Assembly: GCA_964577375.1 (NCBI GenBank)
Contig: CAZNYW010000003.1
Location: 65,224 to 129,223 of the forward strand
From: DATKUC01 sp964577375
Lineage (GTDB): Bacteria; Spirochaetota; Spirochaetia; DSM-27196; DATKUC01
DNA: 64,000 nt
Direction: 5' to 3'
This document shows, piece by piece, positions 1 to 8,126 of this stretch (its first letter is position 1; every line of letters starts with the position of its first letter). The translations under genes were made by a program, and so were the position numbers. A model generated the notes under the pieces. The model was not told the origin of the DNA and searched no databases. It saw nothing but the letters and a program-made list of their open reading frames with translations.

Positions 1-2
1 AC

Positions 3-557
3 GCCCGGCTCGGCGGATCGATTCCCTCGCCGTTCAGGCTTCAGTCGATAACCGTGTCCATTGCGGCGAGCTACGATACCATGCAGATACCGGATTACCG
101 CTCCGTACTCCCACCGGGCTTCACCTCAATACGGCAGGCCGGCTCCGCCCTCGATACCCCGGGCATTGCGATGGCTCTGCTCCGATACGGCTTTACGATA
201 GCTTCGACCGACCTTCCCCTGCCCTTCGATTCCGGACTCGCCGCATTGGGGGCCTCGGTATTCGCCGCATATTCGATCGGCTTTGATCCAGGCATCATGG
301 CCCTGGGGCCGTCGAACTCCGGAAGCGCGGCAGTTGCCGGGGACAACCGTATGGCGGCGGGAGTGGACCTCCTCTTCATGCTTGCCCGAAATACTGTTAA
401 GATTCCGCTCACCGTGGGCACGGCGCTCCGGTTCGATCCGACGTTCCGGCAGGCGCCGACTTTTCCTTCGGACTGGGGTTTCTACGTGAGTTTCGGAACG
501 TATCAGCTGTATCCGGGCAATGGAGCCCTGACGGCAGCAAGGGACCGGTTTCGATGA
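3..557 (+). CDS. 3' end of a probable outer-membrane beta-barrel protein (partial)
   Basis: The reading frame is open from the window edge, so the true start lies outside; an internal GTG at 54 is unlikely to be the real start. The visible 184 residues alternate short hydrophobic and aromatic/polar stretches with Gly/Ser/Asn turns and end in a strand-like segment containing VSFGTYQLYPG. This is the style of a surface beta-barrel, but no family is recognised. The stop codon overlaps the next start (ATGA at 554), so it is probably translationally coupled to aroK, although the functions look unrelated. Confidence 0.5.
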   Translation, partial: ARLGGSIPSPFRLQSITVSIAASYDTMQIPDYRSVLPPGFTSIRQAGSALDTPGIAMALLRYGFTIASTDLPLPFDSGLAALGASVFAAYSIGFDPGIMALGPSNSGSAAVAGDNRMAAGVDLLFMLARNTVKIPLTVGTALRFDPTFRQAPTFPSDWGFYVSFGTYQLYPGNGALTAARDRFR

Positions 558-1159
558 CGGCTGCAAATCGCGCGGACCCGGCGCACCGCTTGCCGGTGTT
601 CCTCATGGGAATGAAGCACAGCGGAAAAACCACCATCGGGAGAAGACTGGCAGAGCTGTGGAACTGCCGGTTTCAGGACCTGGACGACTACGTGGTCTCC
701 GACTACCTGTGCGGCCCGAAGGGTTCCACTGCATCGGGAAGCGTGGGCATCCGCGACGTCTACCGAATCCTCGGGCTGGACGCATTCAAGGAGGCCGAGG
801 CCCGCGCGTCCGAAGCCATGATCGACGCGGCGAAGGAGGTCGGGTACCGGGCGGTGGCTGCCCTCGGCGGCGGAACCATCGAAAACAATGCCGCCATGAA
901 GACTCTGTCGCGTCGCGGCACCCTTGTCTATCTGGAGGAGGAGTTCGATCTGCTTTTTGCGAGGATCGTCAAGGGCGGCACGCCCGCCTTTCTCGATCCC
1001 GCCGATCCCGAGGCTTCGTTCAGAGCGCTGTATGAAAAGCGTACTGCCCTGTACAGACAGAGGGCCGCTATTTCGGTACGATTGGCCGGGCTGAGCATCG
1101 AGCCGGCGCTCGAACTGGTGCACCAGAAGATCGAGGAGTACATGAATGGCGGGCAATAG
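554..1159 (+). CDS. aroK: Shikimate kinase
   Basis: Phosphorylates shikimate at the 3-hydroxyl with ATP, fifth step of the chorismate pathway, in the cytoplasm. A Walker A loop GMKHSGKT is at residues 19-26, the substrate-binding DLDD at 42-45, and the glycine motif LGGGT near 104-108; the lid and base-binding region (AFLD, KRTALY) follows. At 201 residues it is slightly longer than usual (about 170), with an N-terminal extension and an insert around residues 50-75. The usual FR..E shikimate-binding motif appears as FKEAE (78-82), so the normal Arg is Lys. It overlaps aroC by 14 bases, indicating an aroK-aroC operon. Confidence 0.9.
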   Translation: MTAANRADPAHRLPVFLMGMKHSGKTTIGRRLAELWNCRFQDLDDYVVSDYLCGPKGSTASGSVGIRDVYRILGLDAFKEAEARASEAMIDAAKEVGYRAVAALGGGTIENNAAMKTLSRRGTLVYLEEEFDLLFARIVKGGTPAFLDPADPEASFRALYEKRTALYRQRAAISVRLAGLSIEPALELVHQKIEEYMNGGQ

Positions 1160-2201
1160 CTTTGGGCAGACATTTCGAATAACCACCTTCGGCGAATCCC
1201 ACGGCGGCGGAGTGGGAGTGATTGTCGACGGTGTCACGCCCGGAGTCGAGCTCTCCGCCTCGGACGTGCAGGAACAGCTCGACCGGCGCAAGCCGGGGCA
1301 ATCATACATCACAACCCCGCGCCAGGAGCTCGACACCGTCAATCTGCTTTCCGGCGTTTTCCAGGGCATGACAACCGGCACACCCCTGCTGATGATCCTG
1401 TACAACAAGGATGCCGACCCCTCCGCGTACGACAATATCAAGGACCTCTTCCGGCCCGGCCACGCCGACTTCACCTACTACAAAAAGTATGGGATTCGCG
1501 ACTGGCGCGGCAGCGGACGAGCCTCCGGACGCGAGACCGCCGGCAGGGTCGCTGCCGGGGCCGTCGCGCGCAAGCTGCTCGCGCGCAGAGGGGTATCGGT
1601 CCTCGCGTATACGCTCAAGGCTGCCGGTATCAGCTGCGAAAAGTTCGACCCGGAGGCAATCGAGAAAAATGCTCTGCGCGCCTGCGACCCCGCGGCCGCC
1701 GAAAAGATGCTGGAAAAGATTACCCGCATCAAGGACGACAACGATTCGGCCGGCGGGATCATCGAGTGCCGCGTACGCGGCGTCACACCCGGGATTGGCG
1801 AGCCGGTCTTCGACAAGCTGGACGCCGAGATCGCCCATGCGATGCTCTCCATCGGCGCAATCAAGGGAATCGAGTTCGGCGCGGGTTTCCGGGTCTCCGA
1901 CATGCGCGGCAGTGAGCACAACGACACGATGGACGCGAACGGTTTCCGCACCAACAACGCCGGAGGAATAATCGGCGGCATAAGCACAGGCGAGGAGATC
2001 ATCTTCCGCGTCGCAGTGAAGCCTACCTCCTCCATTGCGAAAGCTCAGCAGACCGTCGACCTCACGGGTGCGGAACGAACGATTCGCACCGAAGGACGCC
2101 ACGACGCCTGCATCTGCCCGCGGGTGGTCCCGGTGGTGGAAGCGATGGTCAGCATCGTACTCGAGGATCATTACAAGCGGCAGGCGGCGATGCTCGGTTG
2201 A
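1146..2201 (+). CDS. aroC: Chorismate synthase
   Basis: Converts 5-enolpyruvylshikimate-3-phosphate to chorismate using reduced FMN, last step of the shared aromatic pathway. The N-terminus has the family opening NSFGQTFRITTFGESHG, followed by the RASGRETAGRVAAGA signature and, near the C-terminus, RTEGRHDACICPR. The 351-residue length is normal. The ATG at 1146 lies inside the end of aroK, so the two genes are co-transcribed. A strong hairpin with a T-rich tail follows at 2225-2251. Confidence 0.97.
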   Translation: MAGNSFGQTFRITTFGESHGGGVGVIVDGVTPGVELSASDVQEQLDRRKPGQSYITTPRQELDTVNLLSGVFQGMTTGTPLLMILYNKDADPSAYDNIKDLFRPGHADFTYYKKYGIRDWRGSGRASGRETAGRVAAGAVARKLLARRGVSVLAYTLKAAGISCEKFDPEAIEKNALRACDPAAAEKMLEKITRIKDDNDSAGGIIECRVRGVTPGIGEPVFDKLDAEIAHAMLSIGAIKGIEFGAGFRVSDMRGSEHNDTMDANGFRTNNAGGIIGGISTGEEIIFRVAVKPTSSIAKAQQTVDLTGAERTIRTEGRHDACICPRVVPVVEAMVSIVLEDHYKRQAAMLG

Positions 2202-2224
2202 AACACCGGGTCCTCCGGACAAAA

Positions 2225-2251
2225 AAAGGCCACCGCTTCACGGTGGCCTTT
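2225..2251. terminator. Bidirectional rho-independent terminator between aroC and rubredoxin
   Basis: An 11-bp perfect stem (2225-2235 with 2241-2251) closes a five-base loop, CTTCA. It has an A-run on its left and T-rich sequence on its right, so it can end the plus-strand aroC transcript and the convergent minus-strand rubredoxin transcript. Confidence 0.85.
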
Positions 2252-2280
2252 CGTTTTACGCGCCCGTTGGAACGGAGCGC

Positions 2281-2442
2281 TTACTCTTCCGGGGAAAAAT
2301 CCTCTTTCGCGGCACCGCACATCGGGCAGACCCAGTCTTCGGGAAGCTTCTCGAACGAGGTCCCGGGCTCGATACCGCCGTCGGGGTCACCCTCTTCCGG
2401 ATCGTAAATGTAGCCGCATACATTACACACGTATTTCTGCAT
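2281..2442 (-). CDS. rub: Rubredoxin
   Basis: Small one-iron electron carrier of 53 residues that passes electrons to oxygen-defence enzymes such as rubrerythrin. Two iron-binding hairpins are visible: CNVCGY (Cys6, Cys9) and CPMCG (Cys39, Cys42), with the conserved YDPEEGDPDGGI segment and DWVCP between them. Two in-frame ATGs occur, at 2448 and 2442. The ribosome site AAGGAG abuts the first with no spacer and sits 6 bases before the second, which decides for 2442. It lies beside ferritin and rubrerythrin genes on the same strand, a typical anaerobe oxidative-stress group. Confidence 0.93.
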   Translation of the reverse strand: MQKYVCNVCGYIYDPEEGDPDGGIEPGTSFEKLPEDWVCPMCGAAKEDFSPEE

Positions 2443-2487
2443 CAGCATCTCCTTGCTATTCTTTTCATATACGAGTTATTTGTGGTT

Positions 2488-2514
2488 AGTATACCCCGAA
2501 AATCTATCACACAA
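2488..2514 (-). promoter_or_regulatory. Candidate sigma70-type promoter for rubredoxin
   Basis: Reading the minus strand, TTGTGT (2514-2509) and TATACT (2493-2488) are 15 bases apart (16 if CTTGTG is taken as the -35). The -10 is good and the leader to the start at 2442 would be about 40 bases. The spacer is at the short end. Confidence 0.4.
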
Positions 2515-2552
2515 GCGCGGAGCTGTTAAGACCGGGCTGCTTGCTGAGAGGG

Positions 2553-3050
2553 CTACTCTTCGCCCCTGCTTCCGAGCTCCCGGTCGACCATGAACAGCCC
2601 CTGCGCTGATTCGCCGACCATCTTCAGCTGTTTCACGATCGCGATGGTCTGAGCCTCTTCCTCCACCTGCTCGTCGACAAACCACTTGAGGAACGATTCG
2701 GTCATCACGTCCTTTTCCTCCCGTGCCGACTGCATCAGCTTCTGGAAGCATTCGGTGATGTGCTGCTCGTGCTTGTACGCCGCTTCGAAAGCAGCTGCCG
2801 GGCTGTCCCATCGGTCCTGCGGACGCGACAACGCGTCCATAACGGCGCGCCCCTCACGTTCGACAATGAAGTGGTAGATGCGCATTCCATGGCCGATCTC
2901 TTCCTGCGCCTGCTTGCGCATCCAGGATGCAAGACCGGGCAGGTCCTTGTCATCGAAATAGGCTCCCATTGCGAGGTAGAGATAGGCGGAAGCGAATTCT
3001 TCATTGATCTGCTTGTTGAGCTCTTTCGTGAGTCTGTCTCCGATCACCAT
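2553..3050 (-). CDS. ftnA: Ferritin (non-haem iron storage protein)
   Basis: Cage-forming ferritin that oxidises and stores iron. The 165-residue, all-helical sequence carries the ferroxidase ligands in the usual places: Glu in NEEFASAYLYL of helix A, the E..H pair in EEIGH of helix B, Glu in helix C, and Glu/Gln in WFVDEQVEEE of helix D. It follows the bacterial FtnA pattern without the haem-binding Met of bacterioferritin. The upstream minus-strand region (3051-3110) is A/T-rich with TATATT/TATTAT elements but no clear -35. Confidence 0.95.
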   Translation of the reverse strand: MVIGDRLTKELNKQINEEFASAYLYLAMGAYFDDKDLPGLASWMRKQAQEEIGHGMRIYHFIVEREGRAVMDALSRPQDRWDSPAAAFEAAYKHEQHITECFQKLMQSAREEKDVMTESFLKWFVDEQVEEEAQTIAIVKQLKMVGESAQGLFMVDRELGSRGEE

Positions 3051-3137
3051 TTTGTCCTCCCAAATTCGTTAGGCGTGTGTTTGGGTAATAATATATTGAG
3101 TTTGGTCCTTCCGGACGAGCAGAAACGAAGGAAATTT

Positions 3138-3163
3138 GGGCGGCACCGTGGTGGGTACCGCCC
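3138..3163 (-). terminator. Hairpin downstream of rubrerythrin
   Basis: A 10-bp stem with one G-T wobble (GGGCGGTACC against GGTGCCGCCC on the minus strand) encloses a short loop, 7 bases after the rubrerythrin stop. The following tract is only weakly T-rich (AAATTTCC), so termination is plausible rather than certain. Confidence 0.45.
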
Positions 3164-3169
3164 GCTCCG

Positions 3170-3745
3170 TCACCAGTTTTCCCGAAGCAGCTCGTAGTAC
3201 GCCTGGGGATATCCGCAGGCTGGGCACTTCTTCGGCGGCTCCTCGCCCTCGTAGATGTAGCCGCAGTTCATGCAGGCCCACATCACCTTCGACGTCTTCT
3301 TGAAAACCTCGCCCTTGATGATGTTCTCACGAAGCCTGGTGTATCGCTTCTCGTGCTGGCGTTCGGCGACGCACACCGCGTTGAAGACGGCGGCAATCTG
3401 GGGAAAGCCCTCCTTCTGGGCCGTCTCGGCGAACTCCTTGTAGATCTGCGTCCACTCCATGCGCTCGCCTTCGGCAGCGTGAGCGAGGTTTTCCTCGGTT
3501 GTGCCGATCTTTCCTGCGGGATAGGCGGCCTGGATCTCCAGATCCCCGCCTTCGAGGAAGGAGAAAAACCGCTCAGCGTGCTCCCTCTCCTGATCTGCGG
3601 TCTCCTGGAAGATCCGGGAGATCTGGACAAACCCGTCCTCCTGTGCCTTCTCTGAGAAGTAGGTGTAACGATTTCGCGCCTGGGACTCGCCCGCGAAAGC
3701 CTTGAGCAGATTCTGCTCGGTCTTGGTACCCTTCACGCTACCCAT
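3170..3745 (-). CDS. rbr: Rubrerythrin
   Basis: Peroxide-reducing enzyme of anaerobes that takes electrons from rubredoxin. The N-terminal four-helix domain has the di-iron E..H motifs (ESQARNRYTYF, ETADQEREHAERF, and near residue 115 CVAERQHEKRY). The C-terminal rubredoxin-like domain has paired cysteines CMNCGY and CPACGY. The start at 3745 was chosen because the protein then begins MGSVKGTKTEQNLL, like known rubrerythrins, and AAGGAG sits 7 bases upstream; an upstream in-frame ATG at 3808 lacks this. Length 191 is normal. Confidence 0.95.
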   Translation of the reverse strand: MGSVKGTKTEQNLLKAFAGESQARNRYTYFSEKAQEDGFVQISRIFQETADQEREHAERFFSFLEGGDLEIQAAYPAGKIGTTEENLAHAAEGERMEWTQIYKEFAETAQKEGFPQIAAVFNAVCVAERQHEKRYTRLRENIIKGEVFKKTSKVMWACMNCGYIYEGEEPPKKCPACGYPQAYYELLRENW

Positions 3746-3804
3746 ACGGTAACTCCTTGTGGTGGTGGTCTTATCGATATCGCCCTGCGGCGATTCGTCC
3801 TTGA

Positions 3805-4659
3805 TCATGGCGCGGCCCGGGGCGTTGTGGGCCGTTCCCCGGACTGCCCGTTTCCGGTGAGCAAAGCTGCCGCTTCCGCCCTACCTTCGGGATGAATCCC
3901 GTACCGCGTAAGCGCGAAGTCGTAACGGACCGGGTCCTCCGGCTGAATGCACCGAAACGTTTCCGTCACTTCAAGAGCGGTACGGATGTCCGCTGTCTTC
4001 CTGTTCGTGATCCCCAGCAGGCGGCTGATGCGAAGCATGTGTGTATCCATCGGCACGATCAGCTTCGAAGCCGGCACCGCACTCCATCCGCCGGGATCAA
4101 CCGCATCGCGGCGCACCATCCACCGAAGGAAGAGATGCAGCCGCTTGCTCGCGCCCTTCGCCGGGTCGGTCACGAGAATCCCACAGGGCTCCGGCATGTG
4201 GCCGCGGAGCGTCCAGCTGAATTTCTCGAGCGCCGGAAGAACTGTGGCCTCTCCCGGATCGAGTCCCGCAGCGAAGCAGCCTTCGAGTGAGCCGTACTCG
4301 CGGATCACCGTACCTGCGGCGGACAGGAAGGAGGCAATCTCCGTCGCGGTGAAGAAACGGTACACCATCCCCTCAAAGAGCTTGAGGAGATCGTCGAAAC
4401 CGAGCCCCGTGACGCCTTCAAGAACCCCGCCCGCGGCGGCGCTCAGACGGCCCAGGATACTCCCGACAATCGCCACAATCGAGCCGACGCGGCCGAGTGC
4501 AAACGACGATGCGACCAGTGCCACGATCTCCCGCTCCGGTTGCTCCCGGACCGGAAGAACCAGCTCGAGAGGGTCCGGCGGAACGTACCGCGGGTGGTGA
4601 AACCTGCAATACGCCCGCTCGGCGTACAGCCGCAGGCGTTCAAGATCACGAAGATTCAT
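3805..4659 (-). CDS. TIGR02757 (DUF2400) family protein
   Basis: A 284-residue protein of unknown function, matched by the family hallmarks KGASKRLHLFLRWMVRRD (with VDPGGW just after) and KLIVPMDTHMLRISRLLG. The family is distantly related to helix-hairpin-helix DNA glycosylases, which is the only functional hint. It is soluble. It ends 59 bases before the rubrerythrin start on the same strand and may be co-transcribed with it, although no functional link is evident. Confidence 0.85.
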   Translation of the reverse strand: MNLRDLERLRLYAERAYCRFHHPRYVPPDPLELVLPVREQPEREIVALVASSFALGRVGSIVAIVGSILGRLSAAAGGVLEGVTGLGFDDLLKLFEGMVYRFFTATEIASFLSAAGTVIREYGSLEGCFAAGLDPGEATVLPALEKFSWTLRGHMPEPCGILVTDPAKGASKRLHLFLRWMVRRDAVDPGGWSAVPASKLIVPMDTHMLRISRLLGITNRKTADIRTALEVTETFRCIQPEDPVRYDFALTRYGIHPEGRAEAAALLTGNGQSGERPTTPRAAP

Positions 4660-4737
4660 GATAGATTTTATCAGTTGAATACAAGTGTAGCAGAGGTGCC
4701 GTATTTGTCAAGGGAGATGTCCGAAGAAGGTCCGCCG

Positions 4738-5289
4738 CTAGTGGAGTCGACGACGCGCACGGCGGCGCCGATAGCCGTATACGAAGATCAGGACCAGCCC
4801 GAGGAGCACGAACAGCACGGGCCACCACTCGCCCACGAAACTGCGAAAGCTTTGCTGTGCAAGTCCCAGACTGAACGGGAGAAACACAAGCGAAAGGGCG
4901 ATGATAGTGACTGCAGGAATCGACATCGAAAGACGGGCGTAGCCTCTCTTGACCAGTCCGTAGGCACCCAGGGAGAGTCCGACGATGGTCATGAAGACCG
5001 GCCAGATCCGCTCCAGTCCAACCGCGGTCATGACTGTCATCATCAGGAAGAGGAAGAGACCTCCCAGGCTCAGAAACATTCCGACGAAGACGTAGGACTC
5101 GCGGCCGCGGCGAAGGACAAAGGCCACATAGAGCAGTAGGATCCCGCAGACAAAGAAGATCAGGGGCCAGAGCGCATACAATTGAGGGATATAGCCGAGA
5201 GTGCGCAGAAGCAGCACCAATCCAATAATGAGAAAGAATACGCCGAAAATGAGCAGCTTGTTGGGAAATCGCGGTGACGTTCGTGGCAT
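4738..5289 (-). CDS. Multi-pass inner-membrane protein of unknown function
   Basis: About 183 residues, almost entirely hydrophobic segments arranged in pairs: LLIFGVFFLIIGLVLLL, LWPLIFFVCGILLLYVAFVL, then further pairs, giving about six transmembrane helices, and an Arg-rich cytoplasmic tail (RRRRARRR). The repeated helix pairs with a central W-P-hydrophobic motif resemble LiaF/DUF5668-type membrane domains, but the assignment is tentative. The ATG at 5289 is preferred over an in-frame GTG at 5313; neither has a strong ribosome site. Confidence 0.6.
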   Translation of the reverse strand: MPRTSPRFPNKLLIFGVFFLIIGLVLLLRTLGYIPQLYALWPLIFFVCGILLLYVAFVLRRGRESYVFVGMFLSLGGLFLFLMMTVMTAVGLERIWPVFMTIVGLSLGAYGLVKRGYARLSMSIPAVTIIALSLVFLPFSLGLAQQSFRSFVGEWWPVLFVLLGLVLIFVYGYRRRRARRRLH

Positions 5290-5350
5290 AGGTAGCTGCG
5301 GGAATAGTATCACGACCGCCCGAGACGCTTCAAGTCGAGGAATCTCGGGG

Positions 5351-5600
5351 GTATAAAGAAGCCTGTTGATACCACGCGGTCAGTTGTACCCGGTATCGGA
5401 ACTTACGATCCAGTTGGTCATTTCTTGCCGTTAAGCATATGTGCTGCAACGGATTACATCGATTTATCAACACGCTTGTTGATACCACCCGGTCAGTTCT
5501 ACCTGGTATCGGAACTTACGGCGCAGTTGGTCGTTTCTTGCTGTTAAGCATATGTACTGCAACGGATTGCGTCGATTTATCAACACGCTTGTTGATACTT
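5351..5600. repeat. Tandem pair of 113-bp repeats with palindromic boundaries
   Basis: Two adjacent copies (5364-5476 and 5477-5589) of a 113-bp unit occupy most of the 402-base gap between genes. Each unit starts with TGTTGATACC. The boundary is the perfect palindrome TATCAACACGCTTGTTGATA at 5465-5484, repeated at 5578-5597. Within each unit GATACC and GGTATC can pair as a hairpin. The array is led in by GTATAAAGAAGC (5351-5362). The same lead-in, spacing and right-end palindrome recur at 39.26 kb, and the lead-in again at 63.92 kb. The rest of the gap (5601-5715) shows nothing recognisable. Confidence 0.85.
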
Positions 5601-5715
5601 CAGAGTAGTCCCGACGGTTTATTGTCACGGCGGACAGCTATCGGTATACTTGGCGTCGAAAACATGAAACTACATTCCTGCGGCACTATCCTGCGCATTC
5701 AGATGGATTTCCCCG

Positions 5716-6792
5716 ATGCAATTAACTGATCGAAATCGAAAACGTCGCCTTGCCGGCGGCCTCCTTCTTGCAGGAGCCGCGCTGCTTGCGGCTCTCGCCC
5801 TTACCGGATGCAGCTCGACTCAATCCTATTACATCGTCGGGAGCTCGGATCAGAAGAAGGAGCTCACAACCCTCTTTCATCTTCTGGACAAGACGAAGAA
5901 ACCGGGCGAAGACCGCGTCTTTCTCATCGAGCAGATTTCCAATATCCTGGCGCGTGCCGGCTACGAGGACCGGATGAACCTGTTCCTCACCACCTATGCG
6001 GAGAAGAATCCGCATGACGCCTACAACGCCTACTATCTGCTGATGGTCGCACAGAACTACAAAGCGAACGGGGCGATGCCCTTTGCGATCCACTACTACG
6101 AGCGCATTGTCCGCAACTACCCGGATGTCATCGTAAAAGGAACCTCGGTTCAGTTCATTGCGCTTCGAGAGCTTACCAAGGTCACCCAGCGTCCGGCCCT
6201 GCGGCTCGACTACTACAAGGATCTCATTTCCCGCTTCGCCGATCAAATCGACCTGGGATCGACCTATTATTACCTCGCCCGCACCTACGAGGAGCTGGGG
6301 CAGTGGGACCAGGCGTTTCAGGCCTACAAACAGTTTCTCAAGTACCCGGACACGCGAATAGCCGGTCTTCCCGACGCGCGGAAGGTGATCACCGCCAAGG
6401 TTGCATTCTACGATTCGACGAAGGATTGGACCATGCCGACGCTCGACTCGCTTGTGAAGGCGATTCGCGACGCAATCTGGCGGGCGAGCCCTTCGCGCCT
6501 CCTGCACTACAAGGCGAAGGTCAACTTTTTTGCCATGTCCTGGGACCAGCAGTCTTCCGACTACGACAACCAGGCGGATTTCCCGATCGAGGCTTTCCTC
6601 TCCAACCACGTTCAGGTCGCCGACCATGTGGAAATGACCTCGGACGCAACCGAAGCCTATCTGCGAACTACCGGCTGGTCCCTCAGAATACCGACCTGGT
6701 ATCTTTATTTCCGGAAAATCAACTTCCCTGCCGATCCTGAAATAAACGGAAGGTGGGAATGGGCCGGTATCTACTTCGGCGAGCGGGTATAG
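5716..6792 (+). CDS. TPR-containing lipoprotein
   Basis: A 358-residue envelope lipoprotein. It has a basic N-terminus, a hydrophobic signal segment and a lipobox LTGC ending near residue 32. The middle contains tetratricopeptide-like helical pairs (AFQAYKQFLKYPDTR, FAIHYYERIVRNYP, TYYYLARTYEELGQWDQ). The aromatic-rich C-terminal part is not recognised. It overlaps the following transglycosylase gene by about 34 bases, so both belong to one envelope operon. Partner and function are unknown. Confidence 0.75.
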   Translation: MQLTDRNRKRRLAGGLLLAGAALLAALALTGCSSTQSYYIVGSSDQKKELTTLFHLLDKTKKPGEDRVFLIEQISNILARAGYEDRMNLFLTTYAEKNPHDAYNAYYLLMVAQNYKANGAMPFAIHYYERIVRNYPDVIVKGTSVQFIALRELTKVTQRPALRLDYYKDLISRFADQIDLGSTYYYLARTYEELGQWDQAFQAYKQFLKYPDTRIAGLPDARKVITAKVAFYDSTKDWTMPTLDSLVKAIRDAIWRASPSRLLHYKAKVNFFAMSWDQQSSDYDNQADFPIEAFLSNHVQVADHVEMTSDATEAYLRTTGWSLRIPTWYLYFRKINFPADPEINGRWEWAGIYFGERV

Positions 6793-8126
6793 CGTTTTTC
6801 CTCTACTGGACCATGGCGGCGCCGCCTTTTGGCCATGCGCTTCCGGTTGAAGTCCCGGTGTCGGCCCAGTTCGACGATCACAGCGTCCGCCGTAGGGTTG
6901 CCGGAGACGCATCGTTCCGGCCCCTTCCGACGGCCGCTCTGCTCTCCCGCCAGACACACGAAGGCCCCAGGGTCTTTCCAATCGACGTGCCGGAAGAACC
7001 GTCGCTCTCCCGCTACCTCACCCAGTACAGCTCACCTGCCGGCCTGCGGTGGATCCAGGCTGCGCTCGACCGCGGTTCGCCGTTCAGAGACTTCATTATT
7101 CGGCGCCTGGAGGCCGCCCATCTTCCGCCGGAGCTCTACTACCTCGCAATGATAGAGTCTACCTTCGCGGTGCAGGCGGTCTCCCGTTCCGGCGCGGTGG
7201 GGATGTGGCAGTTCATGGAAAACTCGGTCGGCGACCGAATGTCGATCAACTCCTGGGTCGATGAACGGCGCGATTTCTGGAAATCGACGGAGGCTGCGGT
7301 AGAAAAGCTCGCCTTCAACTACAAAACGCTCGGGAACTGGCTCCTTGCGATCGCAGCCTATAACGGCGGGCTCGGCTACATATCCCGTCTGGTGGAGAAG
7401 ACCGGCATTCACGACTTCTGGAAACTGGCCCGCGGGGGCTATTTCACCCCGGAGACTGCCTCCTACGTGCCCAAGTTTCTTGCAGTGGCGTCGATCGCGG
7501 ACTACGCGGGCCGTTTCGGCCTCGACCTGAGCTGGGCTCCGCCGACCACCTGGGTGGAGGTGGCCACCGAGGCGCCGGTCAGTCTTTCCCTGCTCGGCGA
7601 ACAGGCGGGAATTCCTGCCGACATCCTTCGAGCCGCCAACGCCGCTCTCAACTACGGTGTGACCCCGCCTGGCGGCTACCGCATCAAAGTGCCCGCGCAG
7701 TACGCCGCCGCAGCTCGAAGCGCCCTCTCCTCGAGCAGCATAAATCTCATCCGGATGTACCGCCACACCATTCGAACCGGTGACACCTTCTGGGAGCTTT
7801 CCCGGCGCTATCAGGTACCGGTAACGCTGCTGCAGCAGTTCAATCCCGCAATAGATCCGGACTCGCTTCCGCAGGGCGGGCAGATCCTCGTTCCTGTACT
7901 CGCAGGCGTGCCGGATCCCGCCAAGCTCGATGCGGCGGCAGGGACGCCGCCGCCTGCGGCCGGGGCCGATTCGTACACGGTTTCTCGTGGTGACACGCTC
8001 TGGAGCATTTCGCGGGCCTATGGTATTACTGCGGAAGCGCTTGCAGCCGCCAACCGGATGACGCTCCACGACGTTCTGAGCGTCGGACGGAAGCTCAATG
8101 TTCCCTCGCAGGCGTCCGAAAAGTAA
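6759..8126 (+). CDS. mltD: Membrane-bound lytic transglycosylase with two LysM domains (MltD-like)
   Basis: Cleaves peptidoglycan glycan strands. A signal peptide ending near GHALP is followed by a transglycosylase SLT domain with catalytic Glu in MIESTF and the GAVGMWQFM and AYNGG motifs. Two LysM peptidoglycan-binding repeats follow, near residues 330-380 (HTIRTGDTFWELSRRY) and 400-450 (YTVSRGDTLWSISRAYG), joined by an Ala/Pro-rich linker. The ATG at 6759 is preferred to the GTG six bases upstream because GGAAGG is then well spaced. It overlaps the TPR lipoprotein gene, and the next gene begins directly after its stop. Confidence 0.9.
   Translation: MGRYLLRRAGIAFFLYWTMAAPPFGHALPVEVPVSAQFDDHSVRRRVAGDASFRPLPTAALLSRQTHEGPRVFPIDVPEEPSLSRYLTQYSSPAGLRWIQAALDRGSPFRDFIIRRLEAAHLPPELYYLAMIESTFAVQAVSRSGAVGMWQFMENSVGDRMSINSWVDERRDFWKSTEAAVEKLAFNYKTLGNWLLAIAAYNGGLGYISRLVEKTGIHDFWKLARGGYFTPETASYVPKFLAVASIADYAGRFGLDLSWAPPTTWVEVATEAPVSLSLLGEQAGIPADILRAANAALNYGVTPPGGYRIKVPAQYAAAARSALSSSSINLIRMYRHTIRTGDTFWELSRRYQVPVTLLQQFNPAIDPDSLPQGGQILVPVLAGVPDPAKLDAAAGTPPPAAGADSYTVSRGDTLWSISRAYGITAEALAAANRMTLHDVLSVGRKLNVPSQASEK

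Noticed and set aside
5351..5600. Integron attC sites or a short CRISPR array
   Set aside because: The unit length suits an attC and one GTTAAGC occurs, but the outer R boxes do not fit GTTRRRY/RYYYAAC and no integrase or cassette genes are present. For CRISPR there are only two units and no constant-repeat/variable-spacer pattern.
5439..5729. A 96-codon open frame across the repeats
   Set aside because: It is a by-product of the tandem repeat, repeats its own sequence, has no ribosome site and runs into the lipoprotein gene.
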